DNA from: Pseudomonas sp. PH1b
GTDB taxonomy: Bacteria; Pseudomonadota; Gammaproteobacteria; Pseudomonadales; Pseudomonadaceae
NCBI RefSeq assembly: GCF_000633395.1
Contig: NZ_AYMU01000029.1
Coordinates: 1 to 64,000 of the forward strand
DNA length: 64,000 nt
Reading direction: 5' to 3'
In this document: positions 34,401 to 42,014 of the stretch, in pieces
Layout of the letters: every line of letters begins with the position of its first letter
Numbering within the stretch: the first letter of the stretch is position 1
Program-made: the position numbers and the translations under genes
Notes under the pieces: model-generated
The model's input: only the letters and a program-made list of their open reading frames with translations
Told to the model about the DNA's origin: nothing
Database searches by the model: none

Positions 34401-34613
34401 GTGCTGATGACCGCGCTGGTGGCTTCCCTGGGCTTCATTCCCATGGCCCTGGCCACTGGCACCGGCGCCGAGGTACAGCGACCGCTGGCCACCGTGGTGA
34501 TTGGCGGCATCATCTCCTCCACGGCCCTGACCCTGCTGGTGTTGCCGGCCCTGTACTACTGGGCTCATCGCAAGGAGGAAGAACAGGAGCTGCAGGACAT
34601 GCTGAGCGACTGA
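31449..34613 (+). CDS. czcA: CzcA, heavy-metal RND efflux pump
   Basis: 1,054 aa, the usual size of HME-RND proteins. The fourth transmembrane region carries DFGIIVDGAVVIVEN, the signature of the Zn/Co/Cd subclass, with the two Asp and the Glu needed for proton coupling. A second cluster of hydrophobic helices lies after residue 880. The protein drives proton-coupled export of divalent metals across the envelope together with CzcB and CzcC. The operon ends at a strong terminator 20 bp downstream. Confidence 0.96.
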   Translation: MFERIIQFAIEQRLIVLLAVLLMAGVGIASYQKLPIDAVPDITNVQVQVNASMPGYSPLETEQRITYPVEVAMAGLPGLEQTRSTSRSGLSQVTVIFKEGTDLYFARQLVNERLQVAREQLPEGVEASMGPISTGLGEIFFWTVEAEEGALKEDGTPYTPTDLRVIQDWVIAPQLRNVPGVAEINTIGGFAKVYQIAPDPKRLAAYNLSLTDLMTALERNNANVGAGYIERNGQQLLIRAPGQVKSIEDIANIVINTVDGTSIRVSNVATVDIGRELRTGAATENGREVVLGTVFMLVGENSRTVSQVVGAKLAEINRSLPKGVMAVTVYDRTNLVDKAVATVKKNLIEGALLVIAILFLFLGNIRAALITAMVIPLAMLFTFTGMFTNKVSANLMSLGALDFGIIVDGAVVIVENAIRRLAHAQQHHGRMLTRSERLHEVFAAAKEARRALIYGQLIIMVVYLPIFALSGVAGKMFHPMAFTVVIALLGAMILSVTFVPAAIALFVTGKVKEEENLVMRSARRGYEPVLNWVMSHRSLAFGLAFLSVLLSGLVASRMGSEFIPSLSEGDFAQQAMRVPDASLTQSVEMQKTLEKALVAQVPEIERVFARTGTAEIASDVMPPNISDAYLMLKPKDQWPDPRKSREAIIADIERVSNSLPGNVYELSQPIQLRFNELISGVRSDVAVKVFGDDMDVLNKTAEEISQTLQKIDGAAEVKVQQTSGLPVLTVNVDRDKAARFGLNVGDVQDAVAIAVGGRKAGILYEGDRRFDMLVRMSDKLRTDIDGLSRLLIPVAATAGSSNGQLGFIALSEVASVDLVLGPAQVSRENGKRLVIVSANVRGRDMGSFVEEATQAIADQVQIPSGYWITWGGQFEQLQEASQRLEIVVPVALLLVFGLLFMMFNNLKDGLLVFTGIPFALTGGIMALWLRDIPLSISAGVGFIALSGVAVLNGLVMIAFIRNLREEGRMLSVAVNEGALTRLRPVLMTALVASLGFIPMALATGTGAEVQRPLATVVIGGIISSTALTLLVLPALYYWAHRKEEEQELQDMLSD

Positions 34614-34633
34614 CGCTGGCTCGGCTTCAACCG

Positions 34634-34667
34634 GCCCCGCCCCTGTGATCCAGGGGCGGGGCTTTTT
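34634..34667 (+). terminator. Intrinsic terminator of czcCBA
   Basis: A perfect 12-bp stem (34634-34645 with 34651-34662), loop TGATC, followed by five T. Confidence 0.92.
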
Positions 34668-34681
34668 ATTGCCCCGCTGTT

Positions 34682-34716
34682 TGCCCCGGCCTGGCCTGGC
34701 CTGCCCCGGCCTGGCC
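34682..34716. repeat. GC-rich direct repeat downstream of czcA
   Basis: The 15-mer TGCCCCGGCCTGGCC occurs at 34682-34696 and 34702-34716, a 20-bp period, with extra CCTGG units between. It looks like a small slippage-derived repeat with no evident function. Confidence 0.6.
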
Positions 34717-34851
34717 CGGCACCGCTGGCGCTGGGTCCACCGGGCCGTGGCCGACGGGCAGGCGAGCAGCGACCCAGGGATCGAGGGCGGTTCGGCAGGA
34801 GGCCTCGCCGTGGCGATGAACCAGTGACGAGCAGAAGAAATCGGCAGGCAA

Positions 34852-34876
34852 AAAAAAGCGCCCCATGCGGGACGCT
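34852..34876 (-). terminator. Intrinsic terminator of the small secreted protein gene
   Basis: On the minus strand an 8-bp stem with one mismatch (34857-34864 with 34869-34876), loop of 4, is followed by a T run (A run on the plus strand). Confidence 0.7.
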
Positions 34877-34951
34877 AAAAATTCATCTCTTTCCAAAGGA
34901 GCATCAGAAAAAACGCTTCAAGAGATGAATGTGCTCGGTAGGCAAGGGCCG

Positions 34952-35173
34952 TCAAATATCTTCTTTGGCCACCGGGGCCGTTGAAGCATCGACTGGGGTC
35001 TTGCCGGGGCCGCCGGTGGCGGCGGTTTCCTGGTTGGCGTCGCCGTGAATCTGTTCCTGGCTGGCCAGGAAGGCTTCGCGAAGCTGCTGTGGGCGTTCGC
35101 TGCCATCAGCGGCCCAGACAGCAGAGCTGGTAGTGGCCAGAAGGCCGATCAACAACAGTTGGGTTGGGCGCAT
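34952..35173 (-). CDS. Small secreted protein in the metal island
   Basis: 73 aa from the ATG at 35173, preceded by AGGAGA. A signal peptide (RPTQLLLIGLLATTSSAVWA) is cleaved near residue 22, leaving about 51 residues that are rich in Gln, Ala and Glu with no cysteine. A partial TTAC-N6-type box lies about 100 bp upstream. Position between czcA and an OprD-like porin suggests a metal-responsive periplasmic protein. I do not recognise a family. Confidence 0.72.
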   Translation of the reverse strand: MRPTQLLLIGLLATTSSAVWAADGSERPQQLREAFLASQEQIHGDANQETAATGGPGKTPVDASTAPVAKEDI

Positions 35174-35273
35174 GGACGCTCTCCTGACACGCTGTCCGGC
35201 CGTAGAAGGCACGGCTGATTCATGTGTGTCCGGGAGTATATGGAGACCAACCTAACGAGAAGGTGAGGCCGAT

Positions 35274-35289
35274 ATTACAGTTCTGAAAG
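35274..35289. promoter_or_regulatory. Partial copy of the candidate metal-response box
   Basis: ATTAC-N6-GAAAG on the plus strand, which reads as a TTTC-N6-GTAAT site toward the small secreted gene. It keeps one half of the CATTAC-N6-GTAATG box and the same spacing. It lies about 100 bp upstream of the gene starting at 35173. Confidence 0.3.
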
Positions 35290-35316
35290 GCACGAGTCTG
35301 TGAAGAAGTTTTAACA

Positions 35317-35339
35317 CCGGGCAGGGGCAACCTGCCCGG
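35317..35339 (-). terminator. Hairpin downstream of the OprD-like gene
   Basis: A perfect 9-bp stem (35317-35325 with 35331-35339), loop GGCAA, lies just after the porin stop. On the minus strand it is followed by a moderately T-rich tract. Confidence 0.7.
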
Positions 35340-35348
35340 CCAGACACC

Positions 35349-36677
35349 TCAGAGCAGTGCCAGGGGGTACTCGACGATCAGCCGGAACTCCTCCAGGTCG
35401 GACTCGAACTGGCTGGAGCGGATGGTCGCCTGGCGGATGCGCAGGGACAGGTCCTTGAGACTGCCGCCCTGGAACACATACTTGGCTTCGAAATCCCGTT
35501 CCCAGCGACGTTGGTCGGTCAAGGGATCACCCGCCGCGTCGCGGCGCATGTACACCGAATTGGCATGGCTGTAGTCGGCGCCACTGCCCCGGGCATAGCG
35601 GGTCATGAACGACAGGCCGGGGATGCCCAGGGGTTGCATGTCGAGGTCGTAGCGGACCATCCACGAGCGTTCCTTGGGCGAGTTGAAGTCGCTGTACTGG
35701 ATCGAGTTGTCGAGGAAGATCGAGTCCGACTGGCGCAGGTAGTCGAAGTCGTCGTTGCCGTTGTTGCGCTGGTGCGACAGGGCCAGGGTGTGGGCGCCGA
35801 AGGTGGCGCCGACCTTGGCGCTCCAGATGTTGTTGTCGAGTTCGCCCAGCAGTTTCTTGCCTTCGTCGACGGCCTTGTAATAGTTGAAGCCGCTGAACAG
35901 CGTGAGGTCGTCGGACACCGGGTAGTTGCCGGCCGCGCCGAAGTAGTACTGGTCCCAGGCGTCTTTCAGGCGGCTGCTGTAGAGGCTCAGGCTAAGGTTG
36001 GGATTGAGCTGGTAGTCGCCACCGAAGTAGCCGATCCAGGGCGAGTCCACCTTGCCGGCGTAGAAGGTGGCGAAGCCATCGCGCATGCCACTGCTGTCGG
36101 GCTGGCTCATGGCGTGCAAGCGCCCGCCCTGCAGCTTCAGGCCGTCGAGGCTGGTGTTCTCCAGGGTCGCCCCGCGAAAGCTCTCCGGCATCAGGCGCGA
36201 GTCGCCGTAGTGCACCACCGGGGTCATGGGAAAAACGTCGCCGACTTTCACCACGGTGTCCAGGGCCCGCAATTTCGCCGCACCGCCGGCCTTGCCGTAG
36301 CCTGCGGAGGGTTCGTTGTCATGGTTCACCGGCAGCATGCCGAAGGAGCCGCCGCCGCCACTGCGGCCGGGCCCGGAGTCGAGCCTGAGGCTGTACATGG
36401 CGAAGGCATCGACACCCAGGCCCACGGTGCCCTGGGTGAAACCGGATTCGAACTTGCCGATCAGGCTCTGGGCCCAGGCTTCGGAATAGCCATTGCCAGT
36501 GGGGCTGGACTGGCCCTTGCGGTCGTCGCGGTTGAAGTAGAAGTTGCGCAGCAGCAGGTCGAGGCGGCTGCCTTCGACAAAGCCTTCGGGCCGTTCCTCG
36601 GCGGCCACTGCCGCCATAGGACTGAGTCCCAGTACCGCAGCGAGCACGGACAGGGACAAGGGGGGATTGATTCGCAT
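35349..36677 (-). CDS. OprD-family outer-membrane porin
   Basis: 442 aa. A signal peptide (ending AVAA near residue 26) precedes a beta-barrel with the OprD-family start FVEGSRLDLLLRNFYFNRD, the DAFAMYSLRLDSG segment and a C-terminal hydrophobic strand (FRLIVEYPLALL). OprD porins take up specific small molecules such as basic amino acids, benzoate-like acids or histidine. In P. aeruginosa metal-activated CzcR represses oprD; here an OprD-like gene lies inside the czc island, which makes metal control plausible. The exact substrate class is not readable. Confidence 0.9.
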   Translation of the reverse strand: MRINPPLSLSVLAAVLGLSPMAAVAAEERPEGFVEGSRLDLLLRNFYFNRDDRKGQSSPTGNGYSEAWAQSLIGKFESGFTQGTVGLGVDAFAMYSLRLDSGPGRSGGGGSFGMLPVNHDNEPSAGYGKAGGAAKLRALDTVVKVGDVFPMTPVVHYGDSRLMPESFRGATLENTSLDGLKLQGGRLHAMSQPDSSGMRDGFATFYAGKVDSPWIGYFGGDYQLNPNLSLSLYSSRLKDAWDQYYFGAAGNYPVSDDLTLFSGFNYYKAVDEGKKLLGELDNNIWSAKVGATFGAHTLALSHQRNNGNDDFDYLRQSDSIFLDNSIQYSDFNSPKERSWMVRYDLDMQPLGIPGLSFMTRYARGSGADYSHANSVYMRRDAAGDPLTDQRRWERDFEAKYVFQGGSLKDLSLRIRQATIRSSQFESDLEEFRLIVEYPLALL

Positions 36678-37008
36678 GGGGTCGCTCCTGAGTGTTGGCA
36701 GCTATCAACTTTTATATCGCCAGAGGCGTTCTTATTGGCTTCGACCAACAGGCGTTGTTACGCCTTGGCGGTCGCTGTCGATAGTTGCAAACGGCAGATA
36801 ACGTCGGGGTGACCCGGTGATTACAATTGTGCAAGAAATGCGCCTGGCCGTTGCTCGTGACAAGCTCGGCAGGCCTTGTAGAGCGGGCGTTTGACTGGGG
36901 GTGATGGTCTTCCGGAAGAGGGCATTACAGATAAGTAATGTGCCCGCGATCATTCTGACAGGGTCGGTTGCTTATCCTCGCTGATGTCAATTGGACGAGG
37001 AAACTGTC
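36678..37008. promoter_or_regulatory. Divergent region between the porin and the PtrA/DUF2790 gene
   Basis: 331 bp without a gene. It holds the presumed porin promoter (AT-rich near 36700-36730) and, nearer the other gene, a perfect CATTAC-N6-GTAATG inverted repeat (36923-36940). I see no other clear structure. Confidence 0.55.
36923..36940. promoter_or_regulatory. Candidate CzcR/CopR operator (perfect inverted repeat)
   Basis: CATTAC-AGATAA-GTAATG, a perfect 6-bp inverted repeat with a 6-bp spacer, 69 bp upstream of the ptrA-like start and 246 bp upstream of the porin start. OmpR-family metal regulators bind repeats of this general kind. A relative lies in the czcR/czcC control region. Confidence 0.55.
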
Positions 37009-37341
37009 ATGAAATCATTCAACCTGAGTATTGCCGCGCTGTTGCTCTCCCTCTCTTCCCTGGCCCTGGCCGAAGGCGGAGGAGACCGCACCTTTACCCA
37101 GGCCATGGTGGAGAATCAGAAGGCCATGGAGCGCTATGCCGCGAAGCAGGGCAAGCCGGCCCCGGTGGTGCAGAACTACCGCTACGGCATGAAGCTGGAC
37201 ATCGCCAAGGTGGTCAACGTCACACCGCCGTTCCAGGCCTGCCAGGTGGTGCCTTCGCGCATGACCTACGAGGACTCCGCCGGGCAGCTCCAGACCATCG
37301 AGTATCAGGTCATGGGCCAGTGCCGCAAGAACGGCAGCTGA
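37009..37341 (+). CDS. Secreted protein with PtrA-like N-terminus and DUF2790 domain
   Basis: 110 aa from the ATG at 37009, with GAGGA 8 nt upstream. A signal peptide (about residues 1-21) is followed by AEGGGDRTFTQAMVENQKAME, the start typical of the P. aeruginosa copper-induced PtrA. The remainder (YGMKLDIAKVV...CQVVPSRMTYEDSAGQ...YQVMGQC) matches the small Pseudomonas family DUF2790. Two cysteines may form a disulfide. A candidate metal-response box lies in its promoter. The role is unknown, but a copper- or zinc-inducible periplasmic protein is likely. Confidence 0.75.
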   Translation: MKSFNLSIAALLLSLSSLALAEGGGDRTFTQAMVENQKAMERYAAKQGKPAPVVQNYRYGMKLDIAKVVNVTPPFQACQVVPSRMTYEDSAGQLQTIEYQVMGQCRKNGS

Positions 37342-37357
37342 GTCTTGGCTCGCAGCT

Positions 37358-37389
37358 TGCCTTGCCGGGAGGGCCTGCCCGGCAAGGCA
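37358..37389. terminator. Bidirectional hairpin between convergent genes
   Basis: A perfect 12-bp stem (37358-37369 with 37378-37389), loop of 8 nt, lies between the DUF2790 gene and the Rid gene. T-tracts are lacking, but the stem is strong. Confidence 0.7.
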
Positions 37390-37398
37390 CAGGCGGTT

Positions 37399-37893
37399 TC
37401 AGTCGTCGGTCGGTTCGGGGTGCAGGGCGACGACCATGTCGACTTCCACCGAGGCGTTCTTCGGCAACTGGTAGACCCCTACCGAGGTCCTGGTGTGCAC
37501 CCCGGCCTCGGCGAAGATCGAATAGAGGATCTCTGAAGCGCCGTCCGCCACTTCGCTCTGCTGGGTGAAGTCCGCTGCGCTCTGCACATAGACGTTGATC
37601 CGCAGAATCCGCTTGATCCGTTGCAGGTCGCCCAGCATCTGCCCAAGAATGGCCAGGGCCCGCAGGGTGCTGATCCGTGCCCCGTGGCGGGCCTGTTCCA
37701 GGGTGGTCTCGGCACCGACCCGGCCGACCACCATCACCTGGTTGTCGATGCGCGGGATCTGCCCGCTGACATACACCTCATCCCCGTTGCGCACTGCCGG
37801 CACATAGTTGCCGCCAATGCGCATTTCGCCTTCGAAACTGTGCCCGACCTGTGCCGCTGCCTGCAGGAAAAGTGCCTTGCGTGATGCTTCCAT
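37399..37893 (-). CDS. Rid-family (YjgF/UK114-like) protein
   Basis: 164 aa. It shows the Rid fold motifs VYVSGQIPRID, a central TLRALAILGQMLGDLQRIKRIL helix and a C-terminal RTSVGVYQLPKNASVEVDMV with the conserved arginine of the active Rid subfamily. RidA enzymes hydrolyse reactive enamines and imines made by PLP enzymes. At 164 aa it is longer than RidA (about 128), so it belongs to one of the longer Rid subfamilies. The substrate is not known. Confidence 0.85.
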   Translation of the reverse strand: MEASRKALFLQAAAQVGHSFEGEMRIGGNYVPAVRNGDEVYVSGQIPRIDNQVMVVGRVGAETTLEQARHGARISTLRALAILGQMLGDLQRIKRILRINVYVQSAADFTQQSEVADGASEILYSIFAEAGVHTRTSVGVYQLPKNASVEVDMVVALHPEPTDD

Positions 37894-38099
37894 AGTCCAA
37901 CTCCGTCGATCGCCGTGGATTTCTCCGAGCCCGACTATAGGCTCGGCCGATCCGCGGCACAGGCCCCGTATCGATGGGCTTTGGCCAATACTGGATTATT
38001 TTTGTCAGACAAGTCTTGGCGGCTATTAAGAAAATTATTTCAGGGCCGATGTTAGGCCCAAAGCAGCCTATTTTTTCAGTCCCCCCTCGGTGCGTCCCC

Positions 38100-39416
38100 A
38101 TGTTCAATAAACGCTTGAAGCAAGAGCTGTCGACTCTTCGTGAAGAACTTTCGAGCCTTCAGCAAGTGAAGGAAAGCCTTGAAAGCGAGATGCTTGTGAT
38201 CTATTTGAGCGCCGATGGACGGATTCAATCGGTCAACCACAACTTCGCCGAGGAAATGCTCTACAAGAGTGGTGACCTGGTGGGCCGGCCCCTGGAAGAC
38301 ATCGTCCCGGCCCACGTCAAGAACGACGAGTTTCATCAACGCTTCAAGGCGACCCTCAGCCGTGGCGAGCATTTCGCCGGGGCGGTGCGGTTGCTGCGGG
38401 GCAACGGCGAGGAGGCCTGGCTGCGCTCGATCTCCCAGCCGATTCGCGATTCCGAGGGGCGGATCAAGTACTTCGCGATTTTCTCCAGCGACCTGACCCG
38501 GACCATCGAAGCCTCCCGCGAGCACGAGAACCTGATCGGCGCCCTGGTGCGCTCCACCGCGGTGATCGAGTTCGATCTCAACGGCATGGTGCTCAATGCC
38601 AATGAGCGCTTCCTGTCGGGAATGGGCTACAGCCTGGCGCAGATCAAGGGCAAGCATCACCGCATGTTCTGCGAGCCTGAGGAGTACAACAGCGCGGCCT
38701 ACCAGGCGTTCTGGAAGCGCTTGAATGCCGGCGAGTTCATTGCCGAACGCTTCAAGCGCGTCGATGCCCACGGCCGGGTGGTCTGGCTGGAGGCGTCCTA
38801 CAACCCGGTGCTGGACGCCAACAACAAACTCTACAAAGTGGTGAAGTTCGCCACCGTGATCACCGATCAGGTGAACCAGGAACTGGCGGTGGCCGAGGCG
38901 GCGAACATTGCCTACAGCACGTCGCTGCAGACCGACAGCAGCGCCCAGCGCGGCACCACTGTGGTCACCGAGGCGGTGACGGTGATGCGTGACCTGGCCA
39001 AGCACATGCAGGATGCCGGCGAAGGCATCGAAGCCCTCAACGAGCAGTCCCTGGTGATCGGCAGCATCGTCAAGACCATCAGCGGAATTGCCGAGCAGAC
39101 CAACCTGCTGGCCCTCAATGCGGCGATCGAGGCGGCCCGGGCCGGGGAGCAGGGCCGGGGCTTTGCGGTGGTGGCCGATGAGGTCCGGCAACTGGCTTCG
39201 CGCACCAGCAAGGCCACCGAGGAAATCGTCGGTGTGGTGCGCCAGAACCAGGACATGGCCCGCGAGGCCGTGGAACTGATGGCCGAGGGCAAGCTGCAGG
39301 CCGAGCAGGGCCTGGCCCTGGCCGCCGAGGCCGGCACGGTGATCGTCGAGATCCAGGACGGAGCGCAGAAAGTGGTGAGCGCGGTAGGGCAGTTCGCCAA
39401 TCAGCTGTCGTCCTGA
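38100..39416 (+). CDS. Soluble chemoreceptor-like protein with two PAS domains (BdlA-like)
   Basis: 438 aa from the ATG at 38100. No transmembrane segment is present. An N-terminal coiled helix (MFNKRLKQELSTL) leads into PAS1 (about 30-145) and PAS2 (about 150-265, with MFCEPEEYNSAAYQAFW and WLEASYNPVLD), then a methyl-accepting signalling hairpin with the tip NAAIEAARAGEQGRGFAVVA. This layout matches P. aeruginosa BdlA, a cytoplasmic sensor of biofilm dispersal. A second gene of the same length follows. PAS ligands (heme, flavin) cannot be told from sequence. Confidence 0.88.
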   Translation: MFNKRLKQELSTLREELSSLQQVKESLESEMLVIYLSADGRIQSVNHNFAEEMLYKSGDLVGRPLEDIVPAHVKNDEFHQRFKATLSRGEHFAGAVRLLRGNGEEAWLRSISQPIRDSEGRIKYFAIFSSDLTRTIEASREHENLIGALVRSTAVIEFDLNGMVLNANERFLSGMGYSLAQIKGKHHRMFCEPEEYNSAAYQAFWKRLNAGEFIAERFKRVDAHGRVVWLEASYNPVLDANNKLYKVVKFATVITDQVNQELAVAEAANIAYSTSLQTDSSAQRGTTVVTEAVTVMRDLAKHMQDAGEGIEALNEQSLVIGSIVKTISGIAEQTNLLALNAAIEAARAGEQGRGFAVVADEVRQLASRTSKATEEIVGVVRQNQDMAREAVELMAEGKLQAEQGLALAAEAGTVIVEIQDGAQKVVSAVGQFANQLSS

Positions 39417-39420
39417 GTGC

Positions 39421-39458
39421 CCGTTACCCGTGGCCCGTTGTCGGGGCACGGGTAACGG
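39421..39458 (+). terminator. Hairpin after the first PAS chemoreceptor gene
   Basis: A perfect 12-bp stem (39421-39432 with 39447-39458) with a 14-nt loop starts 4 nt after the stop. There is no T-tract. It separates the two paralogues. Confidence 0.55.
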
Positions 39459-39666
39459 CGGCGTCTGTGCGCTTGGGTCGCTGCCAGGGGGCTGTCCGCT
39501 GGCAGGTGCGTGAGGGGCGGCCCCGCCTGCAGGCCAGGTATCTGGTGAGATGTTTCCCAACAAGTATTAAGAATATTCTGAAAGCCGGTACAGGGCTTGG
39601 AGAAAGGCCCGCAGGCGCCGATGGCTAGGGGATCGTTGTATCCACTCCTAGTCTGTCGGTGTATCC

Positions 39667-40983
39667 ATGTTCAACAAACGCTTGAAGCAACAACTTGCCA
39701 CCTTGAATGACGAGCTGAGCGCGCTGCAGCAATTCAAGGCCTGCCTGGAGACTCAGGTGCTCAGCATCGAGCTGGATGGCGAGGGGGCGATCCGCAGGGT
39801 CAACCAGAACTTCAATCAAGCCCTGGACCTGGGTGGCCAGCAGCTTTGCGGGCAGCCGCTGGAGCGTCTTGTCTCGCGCCATCCCCAGGCCGCCGAGCTG
39901 TATCGGGCCTTCAAGGCGGCCCTGGCCCGCAACGAAACCTATGTCGGTCAACTGCGCCTGCAACGGGGGGACGGGCACGACGCCTGGTTGCATGTCTGCG
40001 TGCAGCCGATCCGTGACAGTGCCGGTCAGCTCGACCATTACAACCTGATCTGCAGCGACCAGACCGAGTCGGTGGAACGTGCCTGCGAGCATGAAAACCT
40101 GATGGCGGCCTTGCTGCGTTCCACGGCGGTGATCGAGTTCGACCTGCAGGGGCGGGTACTCACCGCCAACCCTCGTTTCCTCGGATGCATGGGCTACCGC
40201 CTCGACGAGGTCCAGGGCCAGAACCACCGACTGTTCTGCGAGCCCCAGGAGTACGAAGGTCCGTCGTACCTGGATTTCTGGGCGCGCCTGAACGCCGGCG
40301 AATACGTTGCCGACCGCTTCAAGCGTATCGACAGCCAGGGGCGAGTGGTGTGGCTCGACGCGTCCTACAACCCGGTGCTGGATGCCAGCGGCGAGCTCTA
40401 CAAGGTGGTGAAGTTCGCCACCCTGATTACCGACCAGGTGAACCAGGAACGCTCGGTGGCCGAGGCCGCGGACATTGCCTACAGCATCTCCCGGCAGACT
40501 GACACCAGCGCCCAGCGTGGCTCCGCCGTGGTCACCGAGACCCTGGACGTGATGCGTGACCTGGCCAAGTGCATGCAGGAGGCCGGTGACGGCATCGAGG
40601 CGTTGAACGAGCAGTCTCTGGTGATCGCCAGCATCGTCAAGACCATCAGCGGGATTGCCGAACAGACCAACCTGCTGGCCCTCAATGCGGCCATCGAGGC
40701 GGCCCGGGCCGGGGAGCAGGGCCGGGGCTTTGCGGTGGTGGCCGATGAGGTCCGGCAGTTGGCCTCGCGCACCAGCAACGCGACCGATGAAATCGTCGGT
40801 GTGGTTCGCCAGAACCAGGACATGGCCCGTTCGGCGGTGGAGCTGATGGCCGAGGGGCGGCAGCAGGCCGAGCAGGGCCTGACCCTGGCGGCGGAGGCCG
40901 GGACGGTGATCGTCGAGATCCAGGACGGTGCGCAGAAGGTGGTGGGCGCAGTGGGGCAGTTCGCCAACCAGCTGGCGGTCTGA
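39667..40983 (+). CDS. Soluble chemoreceptor-like protein with two PAS domains, tandem paralogue
   Basis: 438 aa, exactly the same length as the preceding paralogue and starting with the same MFNKRLKQ. PAS1 has diverged strongly, while PAS2 (LFCEPQEYEGPSYLDFW, WLDASYNPVLD) and the signalling hairpin are nearly the same. The pattern suggests duplication followed by change of the first sensor domain. It has no membrane segment. It probably signals through a Che system or a c-di-GMP pathway, by analogy with BdlA. Confidence 0.88.
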   Translation: MFNKRLKQQLATLNDELSALQQFKACLETQVLSIELDGEGAIRRVNQNFNQALDLGGQQLCGQPLERLVSRHPQAAELYRAFKAALARNETYVGQLRLQRGDGHDAWLHVCVQPIRDSAGQLDHYNLICSDQTESVERACEHENLMAALLRSTAVIEFDLQGRVLTANPRFLGCMGYRLDEVQGQNHRLFCEPQEYEGPSYLDFWARLNAGEYVADRFKRIDSQGRVVWLDASYNPVLDASGELYKVVKFATLITDQVNQERSVAEAADIAYSISRQTDTSAQRGSAVVTETLDVMRDLAKCMQEAGDGIEALNEQSLVIASIVKTISGIAEQTNLLALNAAIEAARAGEQGRGFAVVADEVRQLASRTSNATDEIVGVVRQNQDMARSAVELMAEGRQQAEQGLTLAAEAGTVIVEIQDGAQKVVGAVGQFANQLAV

Positions 40984-40998
40984 GGTCCGTCGCCGCGA

Positions 40999-41904
40999 TC
41001 AAGCCTCCAGGTGAGGCTTGATCAGTTCGGCAAACCATTCAATGAACACGTTGAGGCGTCGCGAGCGATGGCGGCGGTCGGGGTACAGCGCGCAGATGTC
41101 CATGGGCGCTACCGGCAGCGCGCTCAATACCTGCACCAGCTCGCCACGGTCCAGCAGGTGCTGCACATCGAAGCGCGGCACCTGGATCAGGCCCAGCCCC
41201 TGGCGGCAGCAGGCAATGTAGTTCTCCACATTGTTGACGATCACCCGGCTGGGCAGCCCGAGCAGGTGCTCGCGACCTTCCTGCAGGTATTCCCAGGGTT
41301 GCTCGCGGCCGGTATCGGGGGAGGCATAGCCGACCATCCACTGGCCGTTCTGCAGGTCCTGGGCGCTGTGGGGTTCACCGTGTTCGGCGAGGTAGGCGGG
41401 GCTGGCACAGTTGACCAGGGCCAGTTGTCCCAGTGGGCGGGCGATCAGGCTGCTGTCCGCCAGGCTGCCCACCCGAATTGCACAGTCGATGCCCTCCTGG
41501 ACCAGGTCGATGCTGCGGTCGCTGGCGCCCAGGGCCAGTTGCAGCCCGGGGTACAGGCCCAGCCAGTGGGGCAGTGCCGGGACGATCAGGCGCCGGGCGA
41601 TACGGCTCGGCACGTCGATGTTCAAGCGTCCGCTGACGTCCACCTGACGATGCTGGAACAGCTGGTTGAGTTCCGAGGCGTCGGCCAGCAGGCGCCGTGC
41701 CCGCTCCAGGAGGATGGCGCCGTCGGCGGTCAACTGCACATGCCGGGTAGTACGGTGCAGCAGGCGGGTGCCCAGGCCGGTTTCCAGTTGCTGCACGGCA
41801 GAAGAGACGGTGGCCCGTGGCAGTTCGAGGGCGTGGGCGGCCTTGATGAAGCTGCCCATGTCGGCCACCTGGATGAACACGCGGTATTGTTCAAGTTTAT
41901 CCAT
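40999..41904 (-). CDS. LysR-family transcriptional regulator
   Basis: 301 aa. The N-terminal winged helix (MDKLEQYRVFIQVADMGSF, ALELPRATVSSAVQQLETGLG) is followed by a periplasmic-binding-like effector domain with DCAIRVGSL. It resembles the CrgA group. It is on the same strand as the upstream SDR gene (110 bp away), and the convergent chemoreceptor gene ends 16 bp from its stop. It may regulate the SDR gene. Confidence 0.9.
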   Translation of the reverse strand: MDKLEQYRVFIQVADMGSFIKAAHALELPRATVSSAVQQLETGLGTRLLHRTTRHVQLTADGAILLERARRLLADASELNQLFQHRQVDVSGRLNIDVPSRIARRLIVPALPHWLGLYPGLQLALGASDRSIDLVQEGIDCAIRVGSLADSSLIARPLGQLALVNCASPAYLAEHGEPHSAQDLQNGQWMVGYASPDTGREQPWEYLQEGREHLLGLPSRVIVNNVENYIACCRQGLGLIQVPRFDVQHLLDRGELVQVLSALPVAPMDICALYPDRRHRSRRLNVFIEWFAELIKPHLEA

Positions 41905-42014
41905 CGTATGAACGGTCCTGGTTCGGGGGACGCCTGATGGCTGGGGATCGCCGCATCGTCCGAGGTGACCGATGCAGCGGTTCGGCAGGCCAATTTACCC
42001 CTTGGGCGCCAGGA

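Larger units (their letters stand above)
34614..34951. other. Gene-free stretch after czcA
   Basis: 338 bp. It holds the czcA terminator (34634-34667), a GC-rich direct repeat (34682-34716) and the terminator of the small secreted protein gene (34852-34876). A 76-codon minus-strand frame crosses it but is judged spurious. Confidence 0.6.

Noticed and set aside
34666..34896. 76-codon minus-strand frame across the czcA terminator and GC repeat
   Set aside because: It spans two intrinsic terminators and the direct repeat, its C-terminus is low-complexity Pro/Gly/Ala derived from the repeat, and no ribosome site is seen.
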